Positions 34,818 through 42,579 of a stretch of DNA of 64,000 nucleotides are shown in pieces; the stretch's first letter is position 1, and each line of letters begins with the position of its first letter. Under the pieces are notes generated by a model, which saw nothing but the letters and a program-made list of their open reading frames with translations, did not search any database and was not told where the DNA came from. The DNA comes from an uncultured Lachnospiraceae bacterium (lineage in GTDB: Bacteria; Bacillota; Clostridia; Lachnospirales; Lachnospiraceae). The position numbers were made by a program, and so were the translations under genes. The stretch covers positions 36,345 through 100,344 of the forward strand of contig CABSCP010000010.1 of NCBI GenBank assembly GCA_902476265.1. The letters are read 5' to 3'.

Positions 34818-35825
34818 ATGGCATTTACAAGTCTGGTGAAAAATATGAATGAGCGGCAGCTGATTGACTGCCTGCGGGATGGACAGATGTATACCAAGCA
34901 GGAACTGGCAGGGAAAAGCGGGCTGAGTTTTCCCACGGTGAGCAAGCTGGTGGATGAGCTGGTGGACAGGGGGATGCTGTTGGCGTTGGGGACACAGGGG
35001 AGCAGCCCAGGCGGAAGGAGAGCGGGGCTTTTCCGGATGGACGGAGATTTCGCCCATGTGCTGACCCTTTTTTTGCAGGGAAAAACAGTCTGCTATGGAG
35101 TTTTTGACGCGCTGGAAAAACAGATTTACCGGAAGGAAAAGGAATGCAGGCAAGGACAGCCGTCGGTGGAACTAATGAAGGAAATTCTTAATGAAGTGTG
35201 TAGCCAGGATGAGAAGATCGCGGCAGCGGCAGTGGGCGTGCCGGGTGGTGTTCACGGAGGGACCATATGCTACATAGACGGATATGAGGAATTAAAGGGA
35301 AGAGAACTGGAACGGGAACTGACGGACAGCGCCCGAATCCCTGTGACGGTGAGCAACAATATGAACGCCCTGGCATTCGGCCTTTCCGGAAAGCAGGAAA
35401 AACGGGAGGAGAATCTGGTCTGTATCCATCTTGCCGAAAACGGGCCGGGCTGCGGCGCTGTGGTGAACGGACGGCCGGTGAACGGCTTTTGCGGTTTTAA
35501 CGGTGAGGTGGGATTTATGCCCCTTTTTGGGGAACGGACACTGCAGGAGGTGGCGCTGGGCGGTTTTGCGGGCGTGACCCCGGGAGAATATCTGGGCAGG
35601 CTGATCACCTGCATCTGCACGGTATTAAACCCGCCCAGGGTCATTCTGTATCTGGAGCAGGACTGGGGAGAGCCGGAGGAGGAAATTCGGATGTGCTGTG
35701 AAAAATTTATGCCTGCCGCGGCCGTTCCCCAGTTTGTTTTTGCAGACAGCTACCGGGAAGATTATATGCAGGGGCTGATGGTGCTGGGAACGGAAATGCT
35801 GTTTTCACAGCTGACACCGCTATGA
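34818..35825 (+). CDS. ROK-family transcriptional regulator
   Basis: 335 residues. The N-terminal winged helix reads MYTKQELAGKSGLSFPTVSK LVDELV, followed by a ROK domain (AVGVPGGVHGGTICYIDGYE, VSNNMNALAFG, GEVGFMPLFG). The glucokinase-type cysteine cluster (CxCGxxGC) is missing, so it is a NagC/XylR-like sensor rather than an active kinase with zinc site. ATG 34818 is chosen over 34803 because GGGGA lies 8 nt upstream. It overlaps the MATE gene by ATGA and may govern it. Confidence 0.87.
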   Translation: MAFTSLVKNMNERQLIDCLRDGQMYTKQELAGKSGLSFPTVSKLVDELVDRGMLLALGTQGSSPGGRRAGLFRMDGDFAHVLTLFLQGKTVCYGVFDALEKQIYRKEKECRQGQPSVELMKEILNEVCSQDEKIAAAAVGVPGGVHGGTICYIDGYEELKGRELERELTDSARIPVTVSNNMNALAFGLSGKQEKREENLVCIHLAENGPGCGAVVNGRPVNGFCGFNGEVGFMPLFGERTLQEVALGGFAGVTPGEYLGRLITCICTVLNPPRVILYLEQDWGEPEEEIRMCCEKFMPAAAVPQFVFADSYREDYMQGLMVLGTEMLFSQLTPL

Positions 35826-37279
35826 GTAGGAAAGAGCGGTCCATGGATATGACAGCAGGAAATCCATGGGGCTGTATTTTTCGGTTTGCATTTCCGCTGA
35901 TGCTCGCCAATATATTTCAGCAGATTTATACGTTTGCGGATACGGCAGTTGTGGGGCGGATTCTGGGAATGGAAGCGCTGGCGGCGCTGGGAGCGACGGA
36001 ATGGCTCACCTTTCTTATGTTCGGCGCTGTTTTGGGGCTCACCACGGGATTGGGCGTGACCGTCGCCCAGGCCTGGGGAGCCCGGGAAACGGACAGGGTG
36101 AGACAGACGGTATTCCATACGTTTGTGCTTTCCGCTGCCGCCGCGGCGGTCCTTCTGCTCCTGGGGCTGGTCAGCCTGAATCCCCTGATACGTCTGATGG
36201 GAACGCCGGAAGAGATACAGGGTGCTGCCAGGCGGTATCTTCGGGTCTTATATGGCGGAATTCCCATTACTTTTGCCTATCAGTCCGCGGCAGCCATCCT
36301 GCGCGCTGTGGGGGACAGCCGTACTCCCTTTGCGGCGATTGCGGCGGCTTCGATCCTGAATGTGCTCCTGGATGTGTGGTTTGTGGGTATTCTGGGGTTC
36401 GGAATCCCGGGAGCGGCTGCCGCAACCGTACTGGCACAGCTGTTTTCAGCGGTATGGTGTTTGGTACGGCTCAAAAAAATCCCGGAACTCTGTCCAAAAG
36501 GCGGGTGCAGGTGGGACGGGAGACTGGCGCTTGAACAGCTCGGCCTGGGGATTCCCATCGCGCTGCAAAATATTGTGACAGCGGCAGGCGGGCTGGTGGT
36601 ACAGTCCGTGATCAACGGCTTCGGCGTTTTGTTTGTGGCGGGTTTCACAGCGGCAAACAAACTTTACGGCCTGCTGGAAACGGCGGCTTCTTCTTACGGG
36701 CAGGCGATGGTCACCTATAGCGGGCAAAATGTGGGCGCCGGGCAGAGGCGGCGGCTGAAAGCAGGCATGGGCGCCGCAGCCTGCATGGGATGCCTCACGG
36801 CGTTTGTGATGTCGGCGGTGATGATTGTGGCGGGAAAGGAAATCCTGCAGTGCTTTCTTTCCGGAGAAAATGCAGGGCGGGCGCTGGAAATCGGTCAGGA
36901 ATTTCTGAACGTACTGGCAGCGTTTTTCCCGCTTTTATACCTGCTCTACATTTTGAGGGCAGGTGTGCAGGGGCTAGGAAACGGCATTATTCCCCTGCTT
37001 TCCGGCTGGATACAGCTGATCATGCGGGTTGGCTGCGCCTGTCTGCTCCCGGCGCTGATCGGATATCAGGGCGTATTTTGGGGAGAAGTGCTGGCCTGGG
37101 CAGGCGCGGATGCGCTGCTGGCGGTTTCATGGGTTTATCTTTATCAAAAAACAGATAATAAGAAGGAGAGAGAAAATGACGGAACGGGAAAAAATGCTGG
37201 CGGGAGAGTTATACGACTGCGGAGACAGCGAACTGCTGGCGCAGTGGCACAAGGCCAAGAAGCTGACACGGGATTATAA
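35822..37279 (+). CDS. MATE-family efflux transporter, C-terminus frameshifted
   Basis: A 12-helix MATE protein. NPWGCIFRFAFPLMLANIFQ and YTFADTAVVGRILGMEALAA are typical, as is the mid-protein NGFGVLFVAGFTAANKLYGL. Natural homology appears to end near SWVYLYQK; beyond that about 40 low-complexity residues are read to a stop at 37279, overlapping the next gene by 104 nt. One extra A in the run CAAAAAACAG (37145-37154) would restore a TAATAA stop (37155-37160) just before the next ribosome site, so a recent homopolymer shift or sequencing error is likely. Transport should not be affected. Confidence 0.87.
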   Translation: MSRKERSMDMTAGNPWGCIFRFAFPLMLANIFQQIYTFADTAVVGRILGMEALAALGATEWLTFLMFGAVLGLTTGLGVTVAQAWGARETDRVRQTVFHTFVLSAAAAAVLLLLGLVSLNPLIRLMGTPEEIQGAARRYLRVLYGGIPITFAYQSAAAILRAVGDSRTPFAAIAAASILNVLLDVWFVGILGFGIPGAAAATVLAQLFSAVWCLVRLKKIPELCPKGGCRWDGRLALEQLGLGIPIALQNIVTAAGGLVVQSVINGFGVLFVAGFTAANKLYGLLETAASSYGQAMVTYSGQNVGAGQRRRLKAGMGAAACMGCLTAFVMSAVMIVAGKEILQCFLSGENAGRALEIGQEFLNVLAAFFPLLYLLYILRAGVQGLGNGIIPLLSGWIQLIMRVGCACLLPALIGYQGVFWGEVLAWAGADALLAVSWVYLYQKTDNKKERENDGTGKNAGGRVIRLRRQRTAGAVAQGQEADTGL

Positions 37280-37760
37280 CCTGCTGGATTCTGATGATCA
37301 GGAGGAAAAAGACCGGATTTTAGGAGAACTTCTGGGGGGAAGAGGCAGGGAATTGTGGATAACGGCCCCTTTTTACGCAGACTATGGGAATAACATTTAT
37401 TTTGGGAATAACTGTGAAGTGAACATGAACTGCACGTTTCTGGATGATAACCGGATCGTGATCGGGGATCATGCCCTGATCGCGCCCAATGTGCAGATTT
37501 ATACCGCATTTCACCCCACCAGCGCCCGGGAACGGTTCGGAGAGCCGAGGGAGGACGGCAGTTTTGCTTTCTGTATTGGCCGCACAGCGCCGGTGATCAT
37601 CGGAAACAATGTCTGGATCGGCGGCGGTGCGGTCATTCTGCCCGGCGTGACAATCGGCGATAATGTGGTGATCGGGGCCGGCAGCGTGGTGACCCGGGAT
37701 ATCCCTTCGGACAGCGTGGCGGTGGGAAATCCCTGTCGGGTGATCCGAAAAAATGATTAA
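37176..37760 (+). CDS. Maltose/galactoside O-acetyltransferase family
   Basis: 194 residues with an N-terminal mac domain (TEREKMLAGELYDCGDSELL) and a left-handed beta-helix of hexapeptide repeats (NNIYFGNNCEVNMNCTFLDD; NNVWIGGGAVILPGVTIGDN; VVIGAGSVVTRDIP). The catalytic His is in YTAFHPTSARERFG. These enzymes acetylate sugars using acetyl-CoA in the cytosol, perhaps detoxifying non-metabolised sugars. AGGAG at 37163-37167 sets ATG 37176, inside the overhang of the MATE frame. Confidence 0.9.
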   Translation: MTEREKMLAGELYDCGDSELLAQWHKAKKLTRDYNLLDSDDQEEKDRILGELLGGRGRELWITAPFYADYGNNIYFGNNCEVNMNCTFLDDNRIVIGDHALIAPNVQIYTAFHPTSARERFGEPREDGSFAFCIGRTAPVIIGNNVWIGGGAVILPGVTIGDNVVIGAGSVVTRDIPSDSVAVGNPCRVIRKND

Positions 37761-37765
37761 GGATC

Positions 37766-38698
37766 TTATAAAAACAGCGCCACCACCGGAATGGTGATGA
37801 TGGAAAGCAGTGTGCTCAGCACAATAGTTCTCGCCAGGACATCCGCTTTCAGACCATATTCCCTGGCGGACATGAGGGGCAGGTTTGCGCAGGGAACCGC
37901 GATCAACAGGGCCGAAGAGCCCAAAAGGAGCGGATCGGAAATCACCTGTTTTAAAAGCAGGACGCACAGGACCGGTACAAGGAGCATTCGCAAAGCGATG
38001 AAAAGATAATCTTTTTTGTGGCAGAAGATTTCTTTCAGCGGCATCTGGGCGATGGAGACACCCAGAACCAACATGGATAAAAGGGTGGTCGCCCGTCCGG
38101 TATAGGTGAAGGAATCTTTGACGACGGATGGGACGTTAAAGTTTCCGAGGTAAAAGAGAATAGTGAGCACAGCGGATATGGTTCCGGCATTTACGATTTT
38201 TGAAAAAAGGTCGCGGATGCCGGACTGTTTTTTGACAGCGGCTTTTTGGCGGATGATTCCCAGGCCGGAGGTATAAAAAAGAATATTGTATACCAGGCAG
38301 TTGATGGAAACATAAATGAGCGCGCTGCTTCCCATGACTGCCGAAACCAGCGGGATTCCCAGAAATCCCACATTCCCGTAAACGGTCAGGAAGTGATAAA
38401 TATACTGTTCTTCTTTGGGGAGCCCCATGATCCGGGGGATGACAAAACCTGCCGCGATCAGGATGCCATAAAGACAGAGTGTCACGATAAGGGCAGTAAG
38501 CAGCTGGGACAAGGAGGCCTTGGGGCCGTCCTCAAAAGCCGAACACACCAGAACGGCCGGATTGCAGAAATTGACCACCAGACCGGAAATCTGCCGGGAA
38601 GTCATATCGTTAAACTGATTTTTCCGGAACAGAAAATATCCCAGCAAAATGAGAAAAAGCATGACGCACATCTGTTCAATAATGATGATAATATCCAT
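37766..38698 (-). CDS. AEC-family (auxin efflux carrier-like) transporter
   Basis: 310 residues with ten predicted helices. LFLILLGYFLFRKNQFNDMT, SGLVVNFCNPAVLVCS and YGNVGFLGIPLVSAVMG are the family's repeated half-motifs with central NP and P breaks. Bacterial AEC members export or import malate, malonate or similar organic anions; substrate unassigned here. GGAG lies 7 nt before ATG 38698. Its start overlaps the upstream gene's end by 23 nt. It is convergent with the acetyltransferase gene, only 5 nt apart. Confidence 0.87.
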   Translation of the reverse strand: MDIIIIIEQMCVMLFLILLGYFLFRKNQFNDMTSRQISGLVVNFCNPAVLVCSAFEDGPKASLSQLLTALIVTLCLYGILIAAGFVIPRIMGLPKEEQYIYHFLTVYGNVGFLGIPLVSAVMGSSALIYVSINCLVYNILFYTSGLGIIRQKAAVKKQSGIRDLFSKIVNAGTISAVLTILFYLGNFNVPSVVKDSFTYTGRATTLLSMLVLGVSIAQMPLKEIFCHKKDYLFIALRMLLVPVLCVLLLKQVISDPLLLGSSALLIAVPCANLPLMSAREYGLKADVLARTIVLSTLLSIITIPVVALFL

Positions 38699-39386
38699 AA
38701 AACTGCTCCATTAATTCGTTAAAACAATCCCACTTACTCTTAATCGTAATAATTTTTTCTTTTTCCTTTTTCTTAAAGTCATGACGGAGGTTTCCGTACT
38801 TTTGAAACCGAATGGTCACATCACAATCCCTGTTTTCTTTTTGAATGATCTTTGTTACAGAATTTATTTTCCAAATATCTTTATGCCCCGGCAGATTTTC
38901 CAGATCATAAGCCTGCCTTATTCTTCCCAGGTAAAAACTTAGGTCAGAAGTTCCGGCTCTGTCATATGCTTTGGCGATCATCGGGCCAATGGGGGTTTTG
39001 CTCAGCCTGGTGAGCGTCATGCCTGCCGGACTGTTTTGATTCATGTAACGGAAACGGTAAAGCCCATGGTCATATAGATACTGCCATTCATTCCATTCTT
39101 TCGGATCGTAAATAAAAACAGCATTTTGTTTTTCAAACTCCGCTTTTTGTTTCTGATATTCTTCCAGCTTTGCCTTCATTTCCGGCGATGTCTGCCGGGA
39201 ATATAAGGGGCTGTTCATCAGTTTGCGCTCTGCATCACGTTTGGCCTTCCCATAAGAAGGCTGTAAGTCCGAACACCGGTCTGCGATATTGTTTCTTTCG
39301 TCAATGATAACGCCGCGATAATAATCACATTGATAGTCTTTATGATAAACCGTTTCGACTTCTGCAAAAAATACTCTTTTTGACAT
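38676..39386 (-). CDS. Hypothetical protein, 236 residues, highly charged
   Basis: Not recognised. It is soluble, rich in Lys, Glu, Tyr and Arg, with a helical middle (EMKAKLEEYQKQKAEFEKQN) and an aromatic-rich C-terminus ending FYGYYHHY. The opening FFAEVETVYHKDYQCDYYRG looks like a beta-strand domain. It starts directly behind the GNAT gene's stop (2 nt) and overlaps the AEC gene, so the three minus-strand genes form one transcript. AT-richer than the genes around 37 kb, which fits acquisition. Confidence 0.7.
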   Translation of the reverse strand: MSKRVFFAEVETVYHKDYQCDYYRGVIIDERNNIADRCSDLQPSYGKAKRDAERKLMNSPLYSRQTSPEMKAKLEEYQKQKAEFEKQNAVFIYDPKEWNEWQYLYDHGLYRFRYMNQNSPAGMTLTRLSKTPIGPMIAKAYDRAGTSDLSFYLGRIRQAYDLENLPGHKDIWKINSVTKIIQKENRDCDVTIRFQKYGNLRHDFKKKEKEKIITIKSKWDCFNELMEQFYGYYHHY

Positions 39387-39388
39387 TC

Positions 39389-40138
39389 CTACATTCCCTG
39401 TACCAATTTTAAAAATTTCTTATCATTCAATTCCTCATTTGTTACAAAGCTTCCGTTGTAGAACAGCGCATAAGTTGTGCACGGACTCGGCGCTGCCTGT
39501 GCCTGCTCTTTCGATTGAATCAGAATCGCTTTAAAAGGAATATTATTTTCCAGCGCAGTTTTTTCAAGAATCGGCACATATTTCGCGTTAAAAGGACACT
39601 GGTTCGTGTAATACAACACATATCCGTCCTCTTTGATTGCCGGATGTTTTGCTTCCGCTTTAAACTGAGGCGCCTTAGCATTTTCATCAAAAGGAAGATA
39701 CATCAGGTTGATTCCTGCATCGGATTCATCCGCCACTTTAAATCCTTTATGAAGCAGATATTTGGGATCGGACAGAAACGGACGTTTTTTAGCGGAGGAA
39801 AGAACACAAAGTCCGGATTTCCCTTTGGCCCTGGAATCCTCTATGCAGGCGTTCAATAAATCATTGGAGTATCCGTGCCCTTTAAAGGAACCCGACACCC
39901 AAAAACAGTCAATATACATGTAGCCGTCTGCCAAAATCGGAACCCACGCATTCTCGACCGGGATATATTCAATAAAACATTTTCCTCTCTCTGCGCTTTT
40001 CAAAAAAACGAGCCCGTCATCAAAACGGCCTTTCAGCCACTCCTTTTTGGAGGAAACCTGAATATCTTTATTGTTGGATATGGCACAGCAGATATGTTCC
40101 TGCTCCAGATTTTCTTTTGTCACTCTTATGTATTCCAT
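39389..40138 (-). CDS. GNAT acetyltransferase with YoaP-like C-terminal domain
   Basis: 249 residues. An N-terminal GNAT domain (CFIEYIPVENAWVPI, FWVSGSFKGHGYSNDLLNAC with the acetyl-CoA loop, LHKGFKVADESDAGINLMYL) is followed by a thioredoxin-like YoaP domain (YVLYYTNQCPFNAKYVPILE) near residue 175 carrying a single Cys where redox members have CxxC. Start ATG 40138 has GGAG 10 nt upstream; the longer frame to 40225 starts within a repeat hairpin. Substrate unknown. Confidence 0.85.
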   Translation of the reverse strand: MEYIRVTKENLEQEHICCAISNNKDIQVSSKKEWLKGRFDDGLVFLKSAERGKCFIEYIPVENAWVPILADGYMYIDCFWVSGSFKGHGYSNDLLNACIEDSRAKGKSGLCVLSSAKKRPFLSDPKYLLHKGFKVADESDAGINLMYLPFDENAKAPQFKAEAKHPAIKEDGYVLYYTNQCPFNAKYVPILEKTALENNIPFKAILIQSKEQAQAAPSPCTTYALFYNGSFVTNEELNDKKFLKLVQGM

Positions 40139-40203
40139 GTTTCTTTGTCTCCTCTCAGTTTCCTGATATGCCATAGTATGGAGCAATCGACTTTCATCTA
40201 TGG

Positions 40204-40234
40204 TGATGTCTGCGGTAGCAGACATGTCCGTTTA
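40204..40234 (-). repeat. Short hairpin repeat, copy 1
   Basis: Minus strand: TAAACGGAC then ATGTCTGC-TACC-GCAGACAT. The same TAAACGGACATGTCTG with a matching GCAGACAT arm is found at 56183-56213, at the end of the DUF262/AAA cassette. Confidence 0.6.
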
Positions 40235-40389
40235 GTAAACGATTATTATTCCTCACACACGGAGGGGAAGGGAATTGAATCAATTTTCCAGCAAATTACG
40301 GAACACTTTCGTAATTACAGAAGTTCCCTTATGATTCCAGATAAACTGAACATCACTCTCTGCGGCAGTTTTCCCATAATGGAAGAAAA

Positions 40390-40474
40390 ATCATCATTAA
40401 GCTGCGCATTGTCATTAATTCCGCCGCTTTATAATCATTAGGATTTTCGGGTCTTATGATTAAATTACTTATCA
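40390..40474 (-). pseudogene. Fragment of an N-acetyltransferase start
   Basis: After an AGGA ribosome site a frame opens MISNLIIRPENPNDYKAAEL, a common opening of GNAT proteins, but within about 30 codons it loses family character and breaks. The rest of the stretch between 40240 and 40532 has no intact gene. Confidence 0.4.
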
Positions 40475-40532
40475 TTTGTTTCCTCCGCAAATGCAATTTG
40501 TTACTTTGAAGCATACAAGGGATTTGCTTTTC

Positions 40533-40895
40533 TTACCAGTCCCGCATATTCCTTACACAATACATCAAAAGCATTTCAATTCCCCAAATCTCATTTTCTT
40601 TTAGCAATTCCAGCAGGTTTGTGATATTGTTTCCACAGTTTGTAGAATTGCATTCAAGGAAATCCGGTTCCAGATCATATCGATATTTCAAATACTTTGC
40701 AAATACCTGCACCTCCCACAATGATGTATGTTTTTGCAATTCCGTCCATTATTGCTTTTGCCAAAATATCTCCGCCGCACAGAATGCTTCCGCCAAAAAG
40801 CACCATTACGTCTGCTTGTGGGATTCCGTATGGAATTTGCGATATTCTCTCTGGATTCTGTGAATTCCATTTTCTCCTCCTTTGGTTTTACCGGG
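40533..40895 (-). pseudogene. Remnant of a YdcF/DUF218-family gene
   Basis: On the minus strand one frame reads IPQADVMVLFGGSILCGGDI and LAKAIMDGIAKTYIIVGGAG before a stop near 40676; a second frame, offset by a frameshift near 40700, continues EVQVFAKYLKYRYDLEPDFL then ECNSTNCGNNITNLLELLKE. Together these give the DUF218 order (GGSI..., VGGAG, STNCGNNIT). The C-terminal third is lost. YdcF-like proteins are small membrane or cytosolic proteins possibly acting in envelope metabolism. This copy cannot be functional. Confidence 0.65.
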
Positions 40896-40961
40896 GAATC
40901 CCCGGTAGTTTTCAGCCCTGACAACAGGGCGTTGGCAAGTCCGCCTTTGCCAATAAGAGAT

Positions 40962-41153
40962 TTAATGAGAGCCGCCTTGTTTCTCATACTCCTGCCAAAA
41001 AGAAGGATCATCCGTTTCATTATCAATTACCACACGATAATTTGTGAACCCTCCATGCCCTTCGATAAATGGCAAAGATTCAAAATTATATTTACCGGCT
41101 CTGTCAACCTGTTTTTCTGTCAATAAGCGTAACCATCCTAATGCTTTATCCAA
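40962..41153 (-). pseudogene. Open frame remnant, C-terminal fragment of unknown protein
   Basis: About 63 residues opening near TTG 41153 (LDKALGWLRLLTEKQVDRAG, FIEGHGGFTNYRVVIDNETD). It reads like natural protein but has no ribosome site, and the frame is closed upstream at about 41190. A separate frame downstream gives RNKAALIKSLIGKGGLANAL next to a perfect palindrome TACCGGGGA-A-TCCCCGGTA near 40891-40909. I take the region as decayed. Confidence 0.35.
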
Positions 41154-41186
41154 CTTCTGATTTTCTGCCCGGCAGGTGAGGGGGAT

Positions 41187-41501
41187 TTATTTCCTTTTTT
41201 CTATCATCACTGAACTTACAATCGCATAAATGATTGTTCCAATAGCAATCACAATAACAGCAGGAAAAATCCAATCCTTTTTAAATAGTGCATCAAGGGC
41301 ATCCAGCGAAAAGATTATTCCAATTAACAAAAAAACGACGCCCGACTGCTTATAATGGGGTTTTTTGTCCATTCTTTTTCGTTCTTCTTTTGATGCCCAT
41401 AGATACGCATTGTTGAACAAAAATCCTTTTTCTACAAATTGTAAAATTGCGATCACAAATGCGATGATTGCTATAACAAAACAAATAATTCCTACAACCA
41501 T
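41187..41501 (-). CDS. DUF3784 membrane protein
   Basis: 104 residues with three predicted helices. The loop FLFNNAYLWASKEERKRMDK KPHYKQS after helix 1 is the DUF3784 signature. Function unknown; these small proteins are common in accessory regions of Bacillota, often beside SdpI-like and DUF3781 genes, as here. AGGTGAG lies 4 nt before the ATG. Confidence 0.8.
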   Translation of the reverse strand: MVVGIICFVIAIIAFVIAILQFVEKGFLFNNAYLWASKEERKRMDKKPHYKQSGVVFLLIGIIFSLDALDALFKKDWIFPAVIVIAIGTIIYAIVSSVMIEKRK

Positions 41502-41553
41502 TTCCGCTCACCTCTACAGCTTCAGATTTTCCGGCTTGACAGCCTGAAATTTA

Positions 41554-41904
41554 TTATTCTGTAAATTTTTTCTCTATTTCTGTATCTGTTTTATAAAATC
41601 CTAAAAACAGAAAACCGACTCCCAAACAAATTCCTGCAATGAGAATGACATTAGCGGAAATATGTAAAAAAATCATCACAACACTTAAAAGAATCTCGAT
41701 GATTCCGGAGGCCTTTCCAAGAGAGATGTAATTGTCCGGGGCTATACTTTGTGCATAATCCCAGTGTTCCTGTGATTTTCGGGAAGTTGGTGTGTTATAT
41801 CCATTGTGTGACTTCATGTCTGTTACAGGATGCTTTTTCAATAGATATCCCACCAAAATCATGACAAATGGTATAATTAAATTCAAAAACAATAAAAAAT
41901 ACAT
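41554..41904 (-). CDS. SdpI/YhfL-like small membrane protein
   Basis: 116 residues, three helices. The segment HNGYNTPTSRKSQEHWDYAQ after helix 1 resembles the GYRTPxSxxNxExWxxA motif of SdpI-family immunity-like proteins. SdpI protects Bacillus against its own killing factor SdpC; whether this short relative does anything similar is unknown. It neighbours DUF3784 and DUF3781 genes on the same strand. Confidence 0.7.
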   Translation of the reverse strand: MYFLLFLNLIIPFVMILVGYLLKKHPVTDMKSHNGYNTPTSRKSQEHWDYAQSIAPDNYISLGKASGIIEILLSVVMIFLHISANVILIAGICLGVGFLFLGFYKTDTEIEKKFTE

Positions 41905-41916
41905 ATCTTTTCCATT

Positions 41917-42213
41917 CTATGATTTAATCATGTGTGCGGTAATAATTGTGTAACTATATGAGTTAATGGTGATTTTAATATTGTCAATCTCACAATACCA
42001 ATTTTTGCCCAGTTTATAAATATTACAATTTCTATCCAAAATCTTATTTTTGCAATATTCAACAGCATCTAAGGTGTCTATTTTCAGATTCTTCTTAATT
42101 CTATCCATTCCCATTTCAGTCGTATGAATTTTTTCAATATTATCAAGCAGTATTTTTTTATCCGCAATATTTTCAAAAAGTGCATCAAATACCGCCTGAG
42201 TTTCCTCGCTCAT
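41917..42213 (-). CDS. DUF3781 domain protein
   Basis: About 98 residues if started at ATG 42213. KILLDNIEKIHTTEMGMDRI, VEYCKNKILDRNCNIYKLGK and NWYCEIDNIKITINSYSYTI make this a full DUF3781 domain. Function unknown. No good ribosome site precedes ATG 42213, and the frame stays open about 310 bp further upstream without an obvious start, so the true 5' end is uncertain. Confidence 0.75.
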   Translation of the reverse strand: MSEETQAVFDALFENIADKKILLDNIEKIHTTEMGMDRIKKNLKIDTLDAVEYCKNKILDRNCNIYKLGKNWYCEIDNIKITINSYSYTIITAHMIKS

Positions 42214-42530
42214 TTTACGGGTACAATCCGCAATAGAGGCCGTAGTCAGCTCACTCCGGGAGTTTACCCGCAGTGGATTTTGCTTTGATTTAGAAGGGCC
42301 AAACAACAGTGTGGGACCAAACTCTTTTGCAATAGGTCTGGGTTCAATGGTGGAGCCATGTGTTCCGCTTGCAGCAATTTCTGCACAACAGTTGAAGGGT
42401 TCCTGATGACATAAATGAGGGATAGGGTCTTGCAGGGGGATTCTATGAACTCCTTCGGGAACAAGGGCTCCGAAGCGTTGTCCGGTTTCCCGTAAAAGAT
42501 AGTCAAAGCCGCTTCCTAGTTATCTTATTC
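42214..42530 (-). other. Open stretch upstream of DUF3781, origin unclear
   Basis: The frame continuous with DUF3781 is open here and reads FDYLLRETGQRFGALVPEGV, HRIPLQDPIPHLCHQEPFNC, CAEIAASGTHGSTIEPRPIA and FGPTLLFGPSKSKQNPL. It has no start codon with a ribosome site and the composition is Pro/His/Cys-rich, unlike a normal domain. It may be a transcribed non-coding or mobile repeat, or part of a broken gene. I see no other feature in this stretch. Confidence 0.3.
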
Positions 42531-42579
42531 GTCCGTTTCCCGGAAATGTCTTTTCTGTTGATAGCATTTCATTTCTCTG

